Below, piece after piece: positions 33,981-43,885 of a stretch of DNA of 64,000 bases. Every line of letters begins with the position of its first letter. Position 1 is the first letter of the stretch. The stretch lies in contig CM046005.1 of NCBI GenBank assembly GCA_025175895.1, positions 64,008,325-64,072,324 of the forward strand, written 5' to 3'. The notes under the pieces are model-generated. The model did not search any database. It worked only from the letters and a program-made list of their open reading frames with translations, and was not told the DNA's origin. The position numbers and the translations under genes were made by a program. The stretch is from Wurfbainia villosa. Taxonomy: Eukaryota; Streptophyta; Magnoliopsida; Zingiberales; Zingiberaceae.

Positions 33981-34864
33981 TCATACTGCCATACATCTGA
34001 TTCCCCTTCCCTCCACATGCCTATCAAAACTCTCGCTAGAAGGGCCTTAGTGAAAGGGTCTACCAGGTCATCCTCTGATGCAATCTAGGCGACAACAACT
34101 TCTACCTCCTTTATGATTTCTCATATCAGGTGGTACTCGCGCTCTATGTGTTTACTAGCCTTATGGGCTCGTGGTTCCTTAGAGTTTGCAACTGCACCAT
34201 TATTATCACAATAAATTGTGATAGTTCTGGGCAAACCAGGAATCACATCCAAGTCCATCAGGAAGTTCCTGAGCCACACAGCTTCTTTGGCCGCCTCATA
34301 GGCTGCCACATACTCAGCTTCCATGGTGGAGTCCGCCATGCATTTATGCTGGGCACTCCTCCATACAATGACTCCACCTCCTAAAGTAAACACAAAACCT
34401 GAGGTAGACTCACTGTTATCCCTATCTGATTGGAAGTCGCAATCCATCCAACCCACAGGGAGTAATTGGTCTGTCCGGTAAACTAGCATATAATTCATAG
34501 TCCTTCTCAGGCACTACAATATATGCTTTACTGCAGTCCAATGTCCCTGTCCTGGATTACTCTGATATCTGCTGACCATGCCCACGGTAAAGCAGATATC
34601 TGGCCTCGTATAGAGCATCGCATACATGAGGCTTTCTATTGCCAAAGCATAAGGAACCGCCATCATATCCTCTATCTCCTTTGATGTTGGGACACATCTC
34701 TTTAGATAAAGGTACTCCATGCCAAAAAGTTAGAAAACCTTTCTTGGAGTTCTGCACGCTAAAACGATCAAGATTGTGACTATGTATGAAGCTTGGGATT
34801 AGCACACTAACCTTGATCCCAAGGATGTGTCCAACTTCTCCCAAGTCCTTCAAAACTGTTTGGA
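33981..34864 (-). pseudogene. B- pol 3' part: end of RT and RNase H
   Basis: Continues the RT that is cut by the gypsy array. Readable: MKDLGEVGHILGIKV (RT C-terminal part), then a local loss of about 20 codons, NSKKGFL, RYQSNPGQGHWTAVKHIL, RNase H with DCDFQSDRDNSES, STMEAEYVA and IYCDNNGAVANSKEP. The pol stop is at 33981-33983. Frameshifts near 34550 and 34800 and stops split it. Compared with B+ at 61960-62830 it is nearly collinear. Confidence 0.88.
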
Positions 34865-34869
34865 CAACC
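34865..34869. repeat. TSD CAACC of gypsy array, left copy
   Basis: CAACC before the first LTR equals CAACC at 47357-47361 after the third LTR; the RT frame of B- rejoins at this site. Confidence 0.95.
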
Positions 34870-34965
34870 TGTAACGCCCGTAAAATTCTAAACTATGCAA
34901 AGTAATTATATAGGTTTTAAGGCCATAAAAGGTTTAAAATAAAATAAAATAAAAGATTGTTGTAG

Positions 34966-35020
34966 GTAGGATTTGAACCATGAACCTCCTAAGAGGGAGG
35001 TAGCCTTGACACCACTAGAC
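34966..35020 (-). other. tRNA-like module A in LTR 1 (antisense)
   Basis: On the minus strand: D-arm-like GGTCTAGTGGTGTCAAGGCT (A-box like), a stem ACCTCC/GGAGGT around a short loop, then GGTTCAAATCC (34969-34979), which fits the Pol III B-box. Acceptor stem pairing is not evident, so it is not called a tRNA gene. The same module is in LTR 2 (near 39427-39481) and LTR 3 (near 43981-44035, one B-box change). Confidence 0.55.
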
Positions 35021-35390
35021 CCTAGGATAATTTATGGATAAGATATATAAAGAATGTACAAGACCATAGGATGATTCATGGATAAGATATATAAAGAATA
35101 TACAAAGAATATAGATGGGAAGATGAGGAGTTGGTTCATCCCCTCCCATGAAAGGATGAAGAGTGTTCATTCCCTAGGTATTAAAGAGGAGTATTAAGAA
35201 AAGAGAGGAAGTAAAACCCCACTTTCCTTCTTCATTCTCCTTCTTCCTCATCCTTGGCCGAATTCCCCATTTCCCTTTCCTCCCTTTTTCATCCCAAACT
35301 CTAGAAATTTTATAAGAATTTTTGTATGATTATAATGGGCTTTATGTGGGCTCTTTCAAAAATAAAAGAAAATAAGCCAAAAAGAATGCA

Positions 35391-35463
35391 AGGCCTAGGA
35401 ATTGAACCCCAAACCTCTAGACATAGCCAAACCCTATAGATGCACCCACTAACCAGAAGCCCA
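35391..35463 (-). other. tRNA-like module B in LTR 1 (antisense)
   Basis: Minus strand: CTGGTTAGTGGGTGCATC (A-box like, 35439-35455) and GGTTCAATTCC (35398-35408), a good B-box, about 31 bp apart, total about 73 bp, with GGGCTTC and TAGGCC at the ends. Copies in LTR 2 (near 39852-39924) and LTR 3 (near 44405-44477). It resembles a tRNA-derived SINE head or a worn tRNA gene. Confidence 0.55.
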
Positions 35464-35717
35464 ACAAGAATATATTGTTAGAAGAACATGGGAAATTTTA
35501 GTTAGAGGTAAAGGAGATGAAGGGACTCTTCAAGTGAATAAATAGGAGGAATGAGGGGGCATGAGTTACCAAACTTGTTTTCTCCTCTTCTTCTTCTTCC
35601 TCACCGAATCCTAGAGCTTCCCCTCTCCATTTCTTTGGCCGAACCCCATCCAAGCAAGGAGAAGCCTAGATTTGGCTTTCCTTAGGTCTTCTTTCCACTA
35701 AAAGCAAAGCGAATGAT

Positions 35718-37820
35718 GTAAGTATCCCTCACCAGAATACGAGTAGCTTCGATTGATGTTTTGTAAAAGAAATCCATATGATATATTCGGCCAACATGGG
35801 TTTTAGTGTTTTGTTGAAGTTCTTTATCTTGTTTTACATGCAAATAATGATGTTAGGAAGTAGAATGAATTAGGTTAAAAGTTAACCCTAGGAACCCCCA
35901 TGAACCATTCGGCCAACTTGGATTTTTGGTATTTTATTGAAGTTCTATATCTTGTTTTACATGTAAATGATGATGTTAGGATGTAGAATGAATTAGGTTA
36001 AAAGTTAACCCTAGGAATCCCTATGATATATTCGGCCAACATGGATTTTTAGTGTTTTATTGAAGTTCTATATCTTGTTTTACATGCAAATGATGATGTT
36101 AGGATGTAGAATGAATTAGGTTAAAAGTTAACCCTAAACACCTCTATGAACCATTCGGCCATCATGTATTTTTGGTGATTAATTGAAGTACTATACTATG
36201 TATGGTATGCATAGGGTGATGTTAGTATGTTAGAGGGATTAGTTTAAAAGTCTAACCCTAAAAACCTACATGGACCATTCGGCCACCCCCTTGTGTTGAT
36301 GCTCCAATGAAGTTTTATTCCATGTTTGTATGCATATGATGTTGTTAGTATGTTAATTGAATTAGGGTAAAAGACTAGCCCTAAAAACCTACAAGGACCA
36401 TTCGGCCACCCCCCCTTGTATGGATGCTCCAATGAAGTTTTATTCCATGTTTGTATGCATATGATGTTGTTAGTATGTTAATTGAATTAGGTTAAAAGAC
36501 TAGCCCTAAAAACCTAAATGGACCATTCGGCCACCCCCTTGTGTTGATTCTCCAATGAAGTTTTATTCCATGTTTGTATGCATATGATATTGTTAGTATG
36601 ATAATTGAATTAGGGTAAAAGACTAGCCCTAAAAACCTACAAGGACCATTCGGCCACCCCCCTTGTATGGATGCTCCAATGAAGTTTTATTCCATGTTTG
36701 TATGCATATGATGTTGTTAGTATGTTAATTGAATTAGGTTAAAAGACTAGCCCTAAAAACCTACATGAACCATTTGGCCAACCCTTGTCCTTTAAGATGC
36801 TCTATGTTAGGTTAACATGTGTTTTATGTTGGGTGAATTCAGGTTGACTTGTGATGATGCTAGATGAAGATAATATGTTTTAGGTTAGTGTTTACTTACT
36901 CTTGATGTTTATGCCTTATGCCATGCCCTATGTGTATGTGATATTTAAGATATGTTATGAAATGAAATATGATATGATCATGAAACGAAAAATGATGTTT
37001 TCACGAAATGAATATGATATGATTATGAAATGAAGTATGATATGTTATGAAATGAAGTATGCTATGTTTGCAAAATGAAATAAGCTATGTTATAATAAAA
37101 GCATATAAGTATTTTACCTTCTGCATGGCTTGTACCTAGACCTTAACAAGGTCAAAAGGGATGGGCTCCTAAGATGCCCTAGGTCGATGGAGTAAGACTC
37201 GGGCCTAGGATGGGCCTCTATGTAAGATTTCCCCTAGGTCGACGGACTAAGATCGCGCCTAGTACGGGATGGGCTCTAAGATGCCCTAGGTCGATGGAGT
37301 AAGACTCGGGCCTTAGATGGGCTTCTACGCTATGACGATTACCCTAGGTAGACGGACTAAGATCGGGCCTAGTAACCTAGTAGGTTCGAGACTTGCTACC
37401 TCGGGTCTATTTAGGGATGCACGCTATGATAATGAAGAAGTGGTACAATGTCGGGCCAAAATATGTTGAGATTATGTTTACGTACTTATAATATATGTTT
37501 TCAAAAACATCCTGCATACGTTTACATGATATGATTGTTTTGTTCACATGTTATGATTGTTATGTTTACATGCTATGTTGCTATGTTATATATTATAGAT
37601 GATACATGTTATGCTGCTATGTTATAGATGATTCATGTTATGTTACTTATGTTACTTATGCTACATGTTAAGTTGCTTACGTCACATATGTTACATGTTA
37701 TGTTGCTTATATGTTATGAATGTTACATGCCATGATTAATGTCGATGTATGGTTTTTGTGAGTAGGACAGGATCTTACTAAGCCTATGTGCTTATAGTTT
37801 ATCTTTCCATTGTACTGCAG
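35718..37820 (+). other. Possible intron in LTR 1
   Basis: GAT|GTAAGTATCC at 35718 follows a CT-rich leader-like segment. At the other end a branch-like cttactaag (37774-37782) lies 40 bp before a pyrimidine-rich stretch and tgcag (37820). Donor and acceptor are preserved in LTR 2 (40179, 42311) and LTR 3 (44733, 46910). The predicted intron is about 2.1 kb. RNA evidence is absent; the call is inference. Confidence 0.35.
35786..36895 (+). repeat. About 123-bp tandem repeats in LTR 1
   Basis: Nine units with TTCGGCCA (or TTTGGCCA) at 35786, 35908, 36031, 36154, 36278, 36401, 36526, 36649 and 36773. Units include gaagttytat, gcatatgatgttgttagtatg and ccctaaaaacct. The first four and last five form two subfamilies. 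Equivalent arrays are at about 40247-41350 and 44802-45910. Confidence 0.9.
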
Positions 37821-38269
37821 ATAAGGGTAAGGGATGGATAAACTAAAGGGAGCAGCAGGATGGGCCAAATGTGTGTGGTAGTGGTATGGTGGAGAAGATC
37901 CGTTATGTGCTTATATATATGTTTCCCTATGATGATGACGGTTATGGATGTTCTTATTTATGTCTCCTTATGATGATGATGTTTATGAACTTTAACTAAG
38001 CACTAAGTATCTATATATGTTATGATGCATGCTCTATGTTAATAAGAAGAAGTAAGGAAGAAGTAAGAAGAAGTATCTATATATGTTATGATGCATGCTC
38101 TATGTTAAGAAGAAGAAGTATCTATATATGTCAATGCATGTTATGTTTTAAAAGAAAAAAAATGTGTCTAAAGTCTTCCGCTGTAAGTAGTAAGAAGTGT
38201 ATGTATGTACGGTCATGTCACGCACCGCCCCTCCGGACTTCTGGTCGGAAAAGGGCGGGCGTGACAGGT

Positions 38270-38281
38270 TGGTATCAGAGC
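38270..38281 (+). other. PBS of gypsy internal region 1
   Basis: TGGTATCAGAGC three bases after LTR 1, initiator-Met tRNA type as in chromoviruses. Confidence 0.9.
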
Positions 38282-38358
38282 GGATCTGCCTTTCCACTAC
38301 ACACACATCAAGCTCCAAATCCTGCCGCTCTAAGTAATAATTCTATGTCTACTCTAAT

Positions 38359-38573
38359 TTAGCTTATTTTGTTCATGTATGATATAAAATGCCTTTAGCT
38401 TATTTTGTTCATGTATGATATAAAATGCCTTAGCATATTTTGTTCGTGTATGATATGAAATGCCTTTAGCTTAATTTGTTCATGTATGATATGAAATGCC
38501 TTTAGCTTATTTTGTTTATGAAATGTCTTTAGCTTAATTTGTTCATGTAGGATATGAAATGCCTTTAGCTCAA
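38359..38573 (+). repeat. 36-37-bp repeats in internal region 1
   Basis: About six units of agcttattttgttcatg plus tatgatatgaaatgccttt. A matching set is at about 42850-43063 in internal region 2. Confidence 0.85.
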
Positions 38574-38780
38574 ATTATGCATGAAAACATGAATGATAAC
38601 TTTATGCTAGCCTTATTATAATATATGAAGATAAGTGTATGATAAAGAATGTTTTAGTTTAAATATGCATGAATATATGTATAAGATAAGTGTATGATAA
38701 GAAATGTTTTTAGTTTAAATATGCATGAATATATGTATGATAATCTTATGCTAGCCTTATTATAATATATGAAGATAAGC

Positions 38781-39295
38781 ATGGCTGGGAGACGTAGTAA
38801 TAGAGTCGATGAGACAGTACCCCCACCTGATCTTATGCTTGTGGTTACGGAACTCCAGGGATAGCTACAGGAGTTCTGTAGCCTATTCAAATCCCAGAAT
38901 GGAAATGGAAAGATATAGCTATGGATAGTAGGACTACCCAAAACAACTAATGGTTATGAAGCTATTTAGGTGATTGTTGAAAGATTGACAAAAATCTACC
39001 TATTTTCTAGCAATGAAGTATCGTACTCAATGGAACAACTAGCTCAGTTGTATGTTGAGGAGGTGATCAGATTGCATAGAGTTCATAAGACCATGTGATC
39101 GAGGCACAAACGGTACAAGTTCAAGAAGATTTAAGTTATGAAAGTCGACCTATTCAGATAATAGATCGAGAAATCAAGAAATAGAGAACCAAAGAAGTAC
39201 CCTTAGTGAAAGTCATATGACAAAATCAAAAGTTTGAAGAAGCAACTTAGGAACGTGAGGATGACATGAAATAAAAGTATCCGGAGTTGTTCTAA
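38781..39295 (+). pseudogene. Deletion-fused gag/integrase/chromodomain relic 1
   Basis: From ATG 38781 one frame starts MAGRRSNRVDETVPPPDLM (gag N-terminus) and, after about 40 codons, becomes integrase core (GLPKTTNGYEAI, VERLTKIYLF, SYSMEQLAQLYVEEVIRLH). A shift near 39090 leads to a chromodomain-like end (DLSYESRPIQIIDREIK, EVPLVKVI, KFEEAT, EREDDM, KYPELF) that stops at 39293. In-frame stops at 38862, near 38913, 38968 and in the chromodomain mostly stand at Trp or Gln positions. Protease, RT, RNase H and most of gag are deleted. Tekay/Del affiliation comes from the chromodomain and the following fragment tttcgaggacgaaac. Confidence 0.8.
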
Positions 39296-39330
39296 GTTTC
39301 GAGGACGAAACTTTTATAGGTATGAAGGAT

Positions 39331-42300
39331 TGTAACGCCCGTAAAATTCTAAACTATGCAAAGTAATTATATAGGTTTTAAGGCCATAAAAGGTTTAAAA
39401 TAAAATAAAATAAAAGATTGTTGGAGGTAGGATTTGAACCATGAACCTCCTAAGAGGGAGGTAGCCTTGACACCACTAGACCCTAGGATAATTTATGGAT
39501 AAGATATATAAAGAATGTACAAGACCATAGGATGATTCATGGATAAGATATATAAAGAATATACAAAGAATATAGATGGGAAGATGAGGAGTTGGTTCAT
39601 CCCCTCCCATGAAAGGATGAAGAGTGTTCATTCCCTAGGTATTAAAGAGGAGAATTAAGAAAAGAGAGGAAGTAAAACCCCACTTTCCTTCTTCATTCTC
39701 CTTCTTCCTCATCCATAGCCGAATTCCCCATTTCCATTTCCTAACTTTTTCATCCCAAGCTCTAGAAATTTTATAAGAATTTTTGTATGATTATAATGGG
39801 CTTTATGTGGGCTCTTTCAAAAATAAAAGAAAATAAGCCAAAAAGAATGCAAGGCCTAGGAATTGAACCCCAAACCTCTAGACATAGCCAAACCCAATAG
39901 ATGCACCCACTAACCAGAAGCCCAACAAGAATATATTGTTAGAAGAACATGGGAAATTATAGTTAGAGGTAAAGGAGATGAAGGGACTCTTCAAGTGAAT
40001 AAATAGGGGGAATGAGGGGGCATGAGTTACCAAACTTGTTTTCTCCTCTTCTTCTTCTTCCTCACCGAATCCTAGAGCTTCCCCTCTCCATTTCTTTGGC
40101 CGAACCCAATCCAAGCAAGGAGAAGCCTAGATTTGGCTTTCCTTAGATCTTCTTTCCACTAAAAGCAAAGAGAAGGATGTAAGTATCCCTCACCTGCATA
40201 CGAGTAGCTTCGATTGATGTTTTGTAAAAGAATTCCATATGATATATTTCGCCAACATGGGTTTTAGTGTTTTGTTGAAGTTCTTTATCTTTTTTTTACA
40301 TGCAAATAATGATGTTAGGAAGTAGAATGAATTAGGTTAAAAGTTAACACTAGGAACCCCCATGAACCATTCGGCCAACTTGGATTTTTGGTATTTTATT
40401 GAAGTTCTATATCTTGTTTTACATGTAAATGATGATGTTAGGATGTAGAATGAATTAGGTTAAAAGTTAACCCTAGGAATCCCTATAATATATTCGGCCA
40501 ACATGGATTTTTAGTGTTTTATTGAAGTTCTATATCATGTTTTACAGGCAAATGATGATGTTAGGATGTAGAATGAATTAGGTTAAAAGTTAACCCTAAA
40601 CACCTCTATGAACCATTCGGCCATCATGTATTTTTGGTGATTAATTGAAGTTCTATACTATGTATGGTATGCATAGGGTGATGTTAGTATGTTAGAGGGA
40701 TTAGTTTAAAAGTCTAACCCTAAAAACCTACATGAACCATTCGGCCACCCCCTTGTGTTGATGCTCCAATGAAGTTTTATTCCATGTTTGTATGCATATG
40801 ATGTTGTTAGTATTTTAATTTAATTAGGGTAAAAGACTAGCCCTAAAAACCTACAAGGACCATTCGGCCACCCCCCTTGTATGGATGCTCCAATGAAGTT
40901 TTATTCCATGTTTGTATGCATATGATGTTGTTAGTATGTTAATTGAATTAGGTTAAAAGACTAGCCCTAAAAACCTACATGGACCATTCGGCCACCCCCT
41001 TGTGTTGATTCTCCAATGAAGTTTTATTCCATGTTTGTATGCATATGATGTTGTTAGTATGTTAATTGAATTAGGGTAAAAGACTAGCCCTAAAAACCTA
41101 CAAGGACCATTCGGCCACCCCCCTTGTATGGATGCTCCAATGAAGTTTTATTCCATGTTTGTATGCATATGATGTTGTTAGTATGTTAATTGAATTAGGT
41201 TAAAAGACTAGCCCTAAAAACCTACATGAACCATTCGGCCAACCCTTGTCCTTTAACATGCTCTAGGTTAGGTTAACATGTGTTTTATGTTGGGTGAATT
41301 CAGGTTGACTTGTGATATTAAATGATGCTAGATGAAGATAATATGCTTTAGGTTAGTGTTTACTTACTCTTGATGTTTATGCCTTATGCCATGCCCTATG
41401 TGTATTTGATATTTAAGATATATTATGAAATGAAATACGATATGATCATGAAACGAAAAATGATGTGTTCACGAAATGAATATGATATGTTTATGAAATG
41501 AAAAATGATATGTTCATGAAGTGAAGTATGATATGTTATGAAATGAAGTATGCTATGTTTGCAAAATGAAATAAGCTATGTTATAATAAAAGCATATAAG
41601 TATTTTACCTTCTGCATGGCTTGTACCAAGACCTTAACAAGGTCCAAAGGGATGGGCTCCTAAGATGCCCTAGGTCAATGGAGTAAGACTCGGGCCTAGG
41701 ATGGGCCTCTATGTATGATTGCCCCTAGGTCGACGGACTAAGATCGGACCTAATACGGGATGGGCTCCAAGATGCCCTAGGTCGATGGAGTAAGACTCGG
41801 GCCTAGGATGGGCTTCTACGCTATGACGATTGCCTTAGGTCGACGGACTAAGATCGGGCCTAGTAACCTAGTAGGTTCGAGACTTGCTACCTCGGGTATA
41901 TTTAGGGATGCGCGCTATGATAATGAAGAAGTGGTACAATGCCAGGCCCAAATATGTTGAGATTATGTTTACGTACTTATAATATATGTTTTCAAAAACA
42001 TTCTGCATAGGTTTACATGATATGATTGTTATGTTCACATGATATGATTGTTATTTTTACATGCTATGTTGCTATGTTATATATTATAGATGATACATGT
42101 TATGCTGCTATATTATAGATGATTCATGTTATGTTACTTATGTTACTTATGCTACATGTTAAGTTGCTTACGTCACATATGTTACATGTTATGTTGCTTA
42201 TATGTTATGAATGTTGCATGCCATGATTAATGTCGATGTATGGTTTTTGTGAGTAGGACAAGATCTTACTAAGCCTATGTGCTTATAGTTTATCTTTCCC

Positions 42301-42757
42301 TCGTACTGCAGATAAGGGTAAGGGATGGATAAACTAAAGGGAGCAGCAGGATGGGCCAAATGTGTGTGGTAGTGGCATGGTGGAGAAGATCCGTTATGTC
42401 CTTATATATATGTTTCCCTATGATGATGACGATTATGGATGTCCTTATTTATGTCTCCTTATGATGATGATGTTTATGAACTTTAACTAAGCACTAAGTA
42501 TCTATATATGTTATGATGCATGCTCTATGTTAATAAGAAGAAGTAAGGAAGAAGTAAGAAGAAGTATCTATATATGTTATGATGCATGCTCTATGTTAAG
42601 TAGAAGAAGTATCTATATATGTCAATGCATGTTATGTTTTAAAAGAAAAAAAATGTGTCTAAAGTCTTCCGTTGTAAGTAGTACGAAGTGTATGTATGTA
42701 CGGTCGCGTCACGCGCCGCCCCTCTGGACTTCTGGTCGGAAAAGGGCGGGCGTGACA
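39331..42757 (+). repeat. LTR 2 of gypsy array
   Basis: 3427 bp, same composition and order as LTR 1, with small indels. It is both the 3' LTR of the first unit and the 5' LTR of the second. Confidence 0.93.
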
Positions 42758-42760
42758 GGT

Positions 42761-42772
42761 TGGTATCAGAGC
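42761..42772 (+). other. PBS of gypsy internal region 2
   Basis: TGGTATCAGAGC at the same distance from LTR 2 as the first PBS from LTR 1. Confidence 0.9.
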
Positions 42773-43335
42773 AGATCTGCCTTTCCACTACACACACATC
42801 AAGCTCCAAATCCTGCCGCTCCAAGTAAGAATTCTATGTCTACTCTAATTTAGCTTATTTTGTTCATGTATGATATAAAATGCCTTTAGCTTATTTTGTT
42901 CATGTATGATATAAAATGCCTTAGCTTATTTTGTTCATGTATGATATGAAATGCCTTTAGATTGATTTGTTCATGTATGATATGAAATGCCTTTAGCTTA
43001 TTTTGTTTATGAAATGCCTTTAGCTTAATTTGTTCATGTAGGATATGAAATGCCTTTAGCTCAAATTATGCATGAAAACATGAATGATAACTTTATGCTA
43101 GCCTTATTATAATATATGAAGATAAGTGTATGATAAAGAATGTTTTAGTTTAAATATGCATGAATATAGGTATGATAATCTTATGCTTATGTATGATAAG
43201 GAATGCTTTTCGTTTAAATATGCATGAATATATGTATAAGATAAGTGTATGATAAGAAATGTTTTTAGTTTAAATATGCATGAATATATGTATGATAATC
43301 TTATGCTAGCCTTATTATAATATATGAAGATAAGC

Positions 43336-43850
43336 ATGGCTGGGAGACGTAGTAATAGAGTCGATGAGACAGTACCCCCACCTGATCTTATGCTTGTGGT
43401 TACGGAACTCCAGGGATAGCCACAGGAGTTCTGTAGCCTATTCAAATCCCAGAATGGAAGTGGGAAGATATAGCTATGGATAGTAGGACTACCCAAAACA
43501 ACTAATGGTTATGAAGCTATTTAGGTGATTGTTTAAAGATTGACAAAAATCTGCCTATTTTCTAGCAATCAAGTATCGTACTCAATGGAACAACTAGCTC
43601 AGTTGTATGGTGAGGAGGTGATCAGATTGCATAGAGTTCATAAGACCATGTGATCGCGGCATAAATGGTACAAGTTCAAGAAGATTTAAGTTATGAAAGT
43701 CGATCTATTCAGATAATAGATCGAGAAATCAAGAAATAGAGAACCAAAGAAGTACCCTTAGTGAAAGTCATATGACAAAATCAAAAGTTTGAAGAAGCAA
43801 CTTAGGAACGCGAGGATGACATGAAATAAAAGTATCCGGAGTTGTTCTAA
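43336..43850 (+). pseudogene. Deletion-fused gag/integrase/chromodomain relic 2
   Basis: Same 515-bp layout as the relic at 38781-39295, with the same nonsense codons at gag (tag after GAACTCCAGGGA), integrase and chromodomain. Sharing of all breaks shows that both internal regions descend from one already defective copy. Upstream, this region has an extra stretch of about 64 bp (about 43160-43240) caused by a local duplication of tgatgaat/atgcttttcg sequence. Confidence 0.8.
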
Positions 43851-43885
43851 GTTTCGAGGACGAAACTTTTATAGGTATGATGGAT

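Larger units (their letters stand above)
34870..38266 (+). repeat. LTR 1 of gypsy array
   Basis: 3397 bp. In order: two antisense tRNA-like modules (34966-35020, 35391-35463), a CT-rich leader (35570-35700), a splice-donor-like GTAAGT (35718), nine repeats of about 123 bp marked by TTCGGCCA (35786-36773 and after), an ATGAAATGA-rich stretch (36950-37100), about 60-bp repeats with gccctaggtcga (37150-37380), TATG/ACATG-rich stretch, acceptor-like tgcag (37820) and the closing GC-rich inverted repeat. Confidence 0.93.

Noticed and set aside
34966..35463. Functional tRNA genes on the minus strand
   Set aside because: A and B boxes are present, but acceptor stems do not pair well and the anticodon loop is irregular; reported only as tRNA-like.
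38036..38362. 108-codon frame repeated in the three gypsy LTRs (also 42527, 47126)
   Set aside because: It spans the LTR end and PBS, is made of aagaagaagt and tatatatg repeats, and has no homology to gag or pol.
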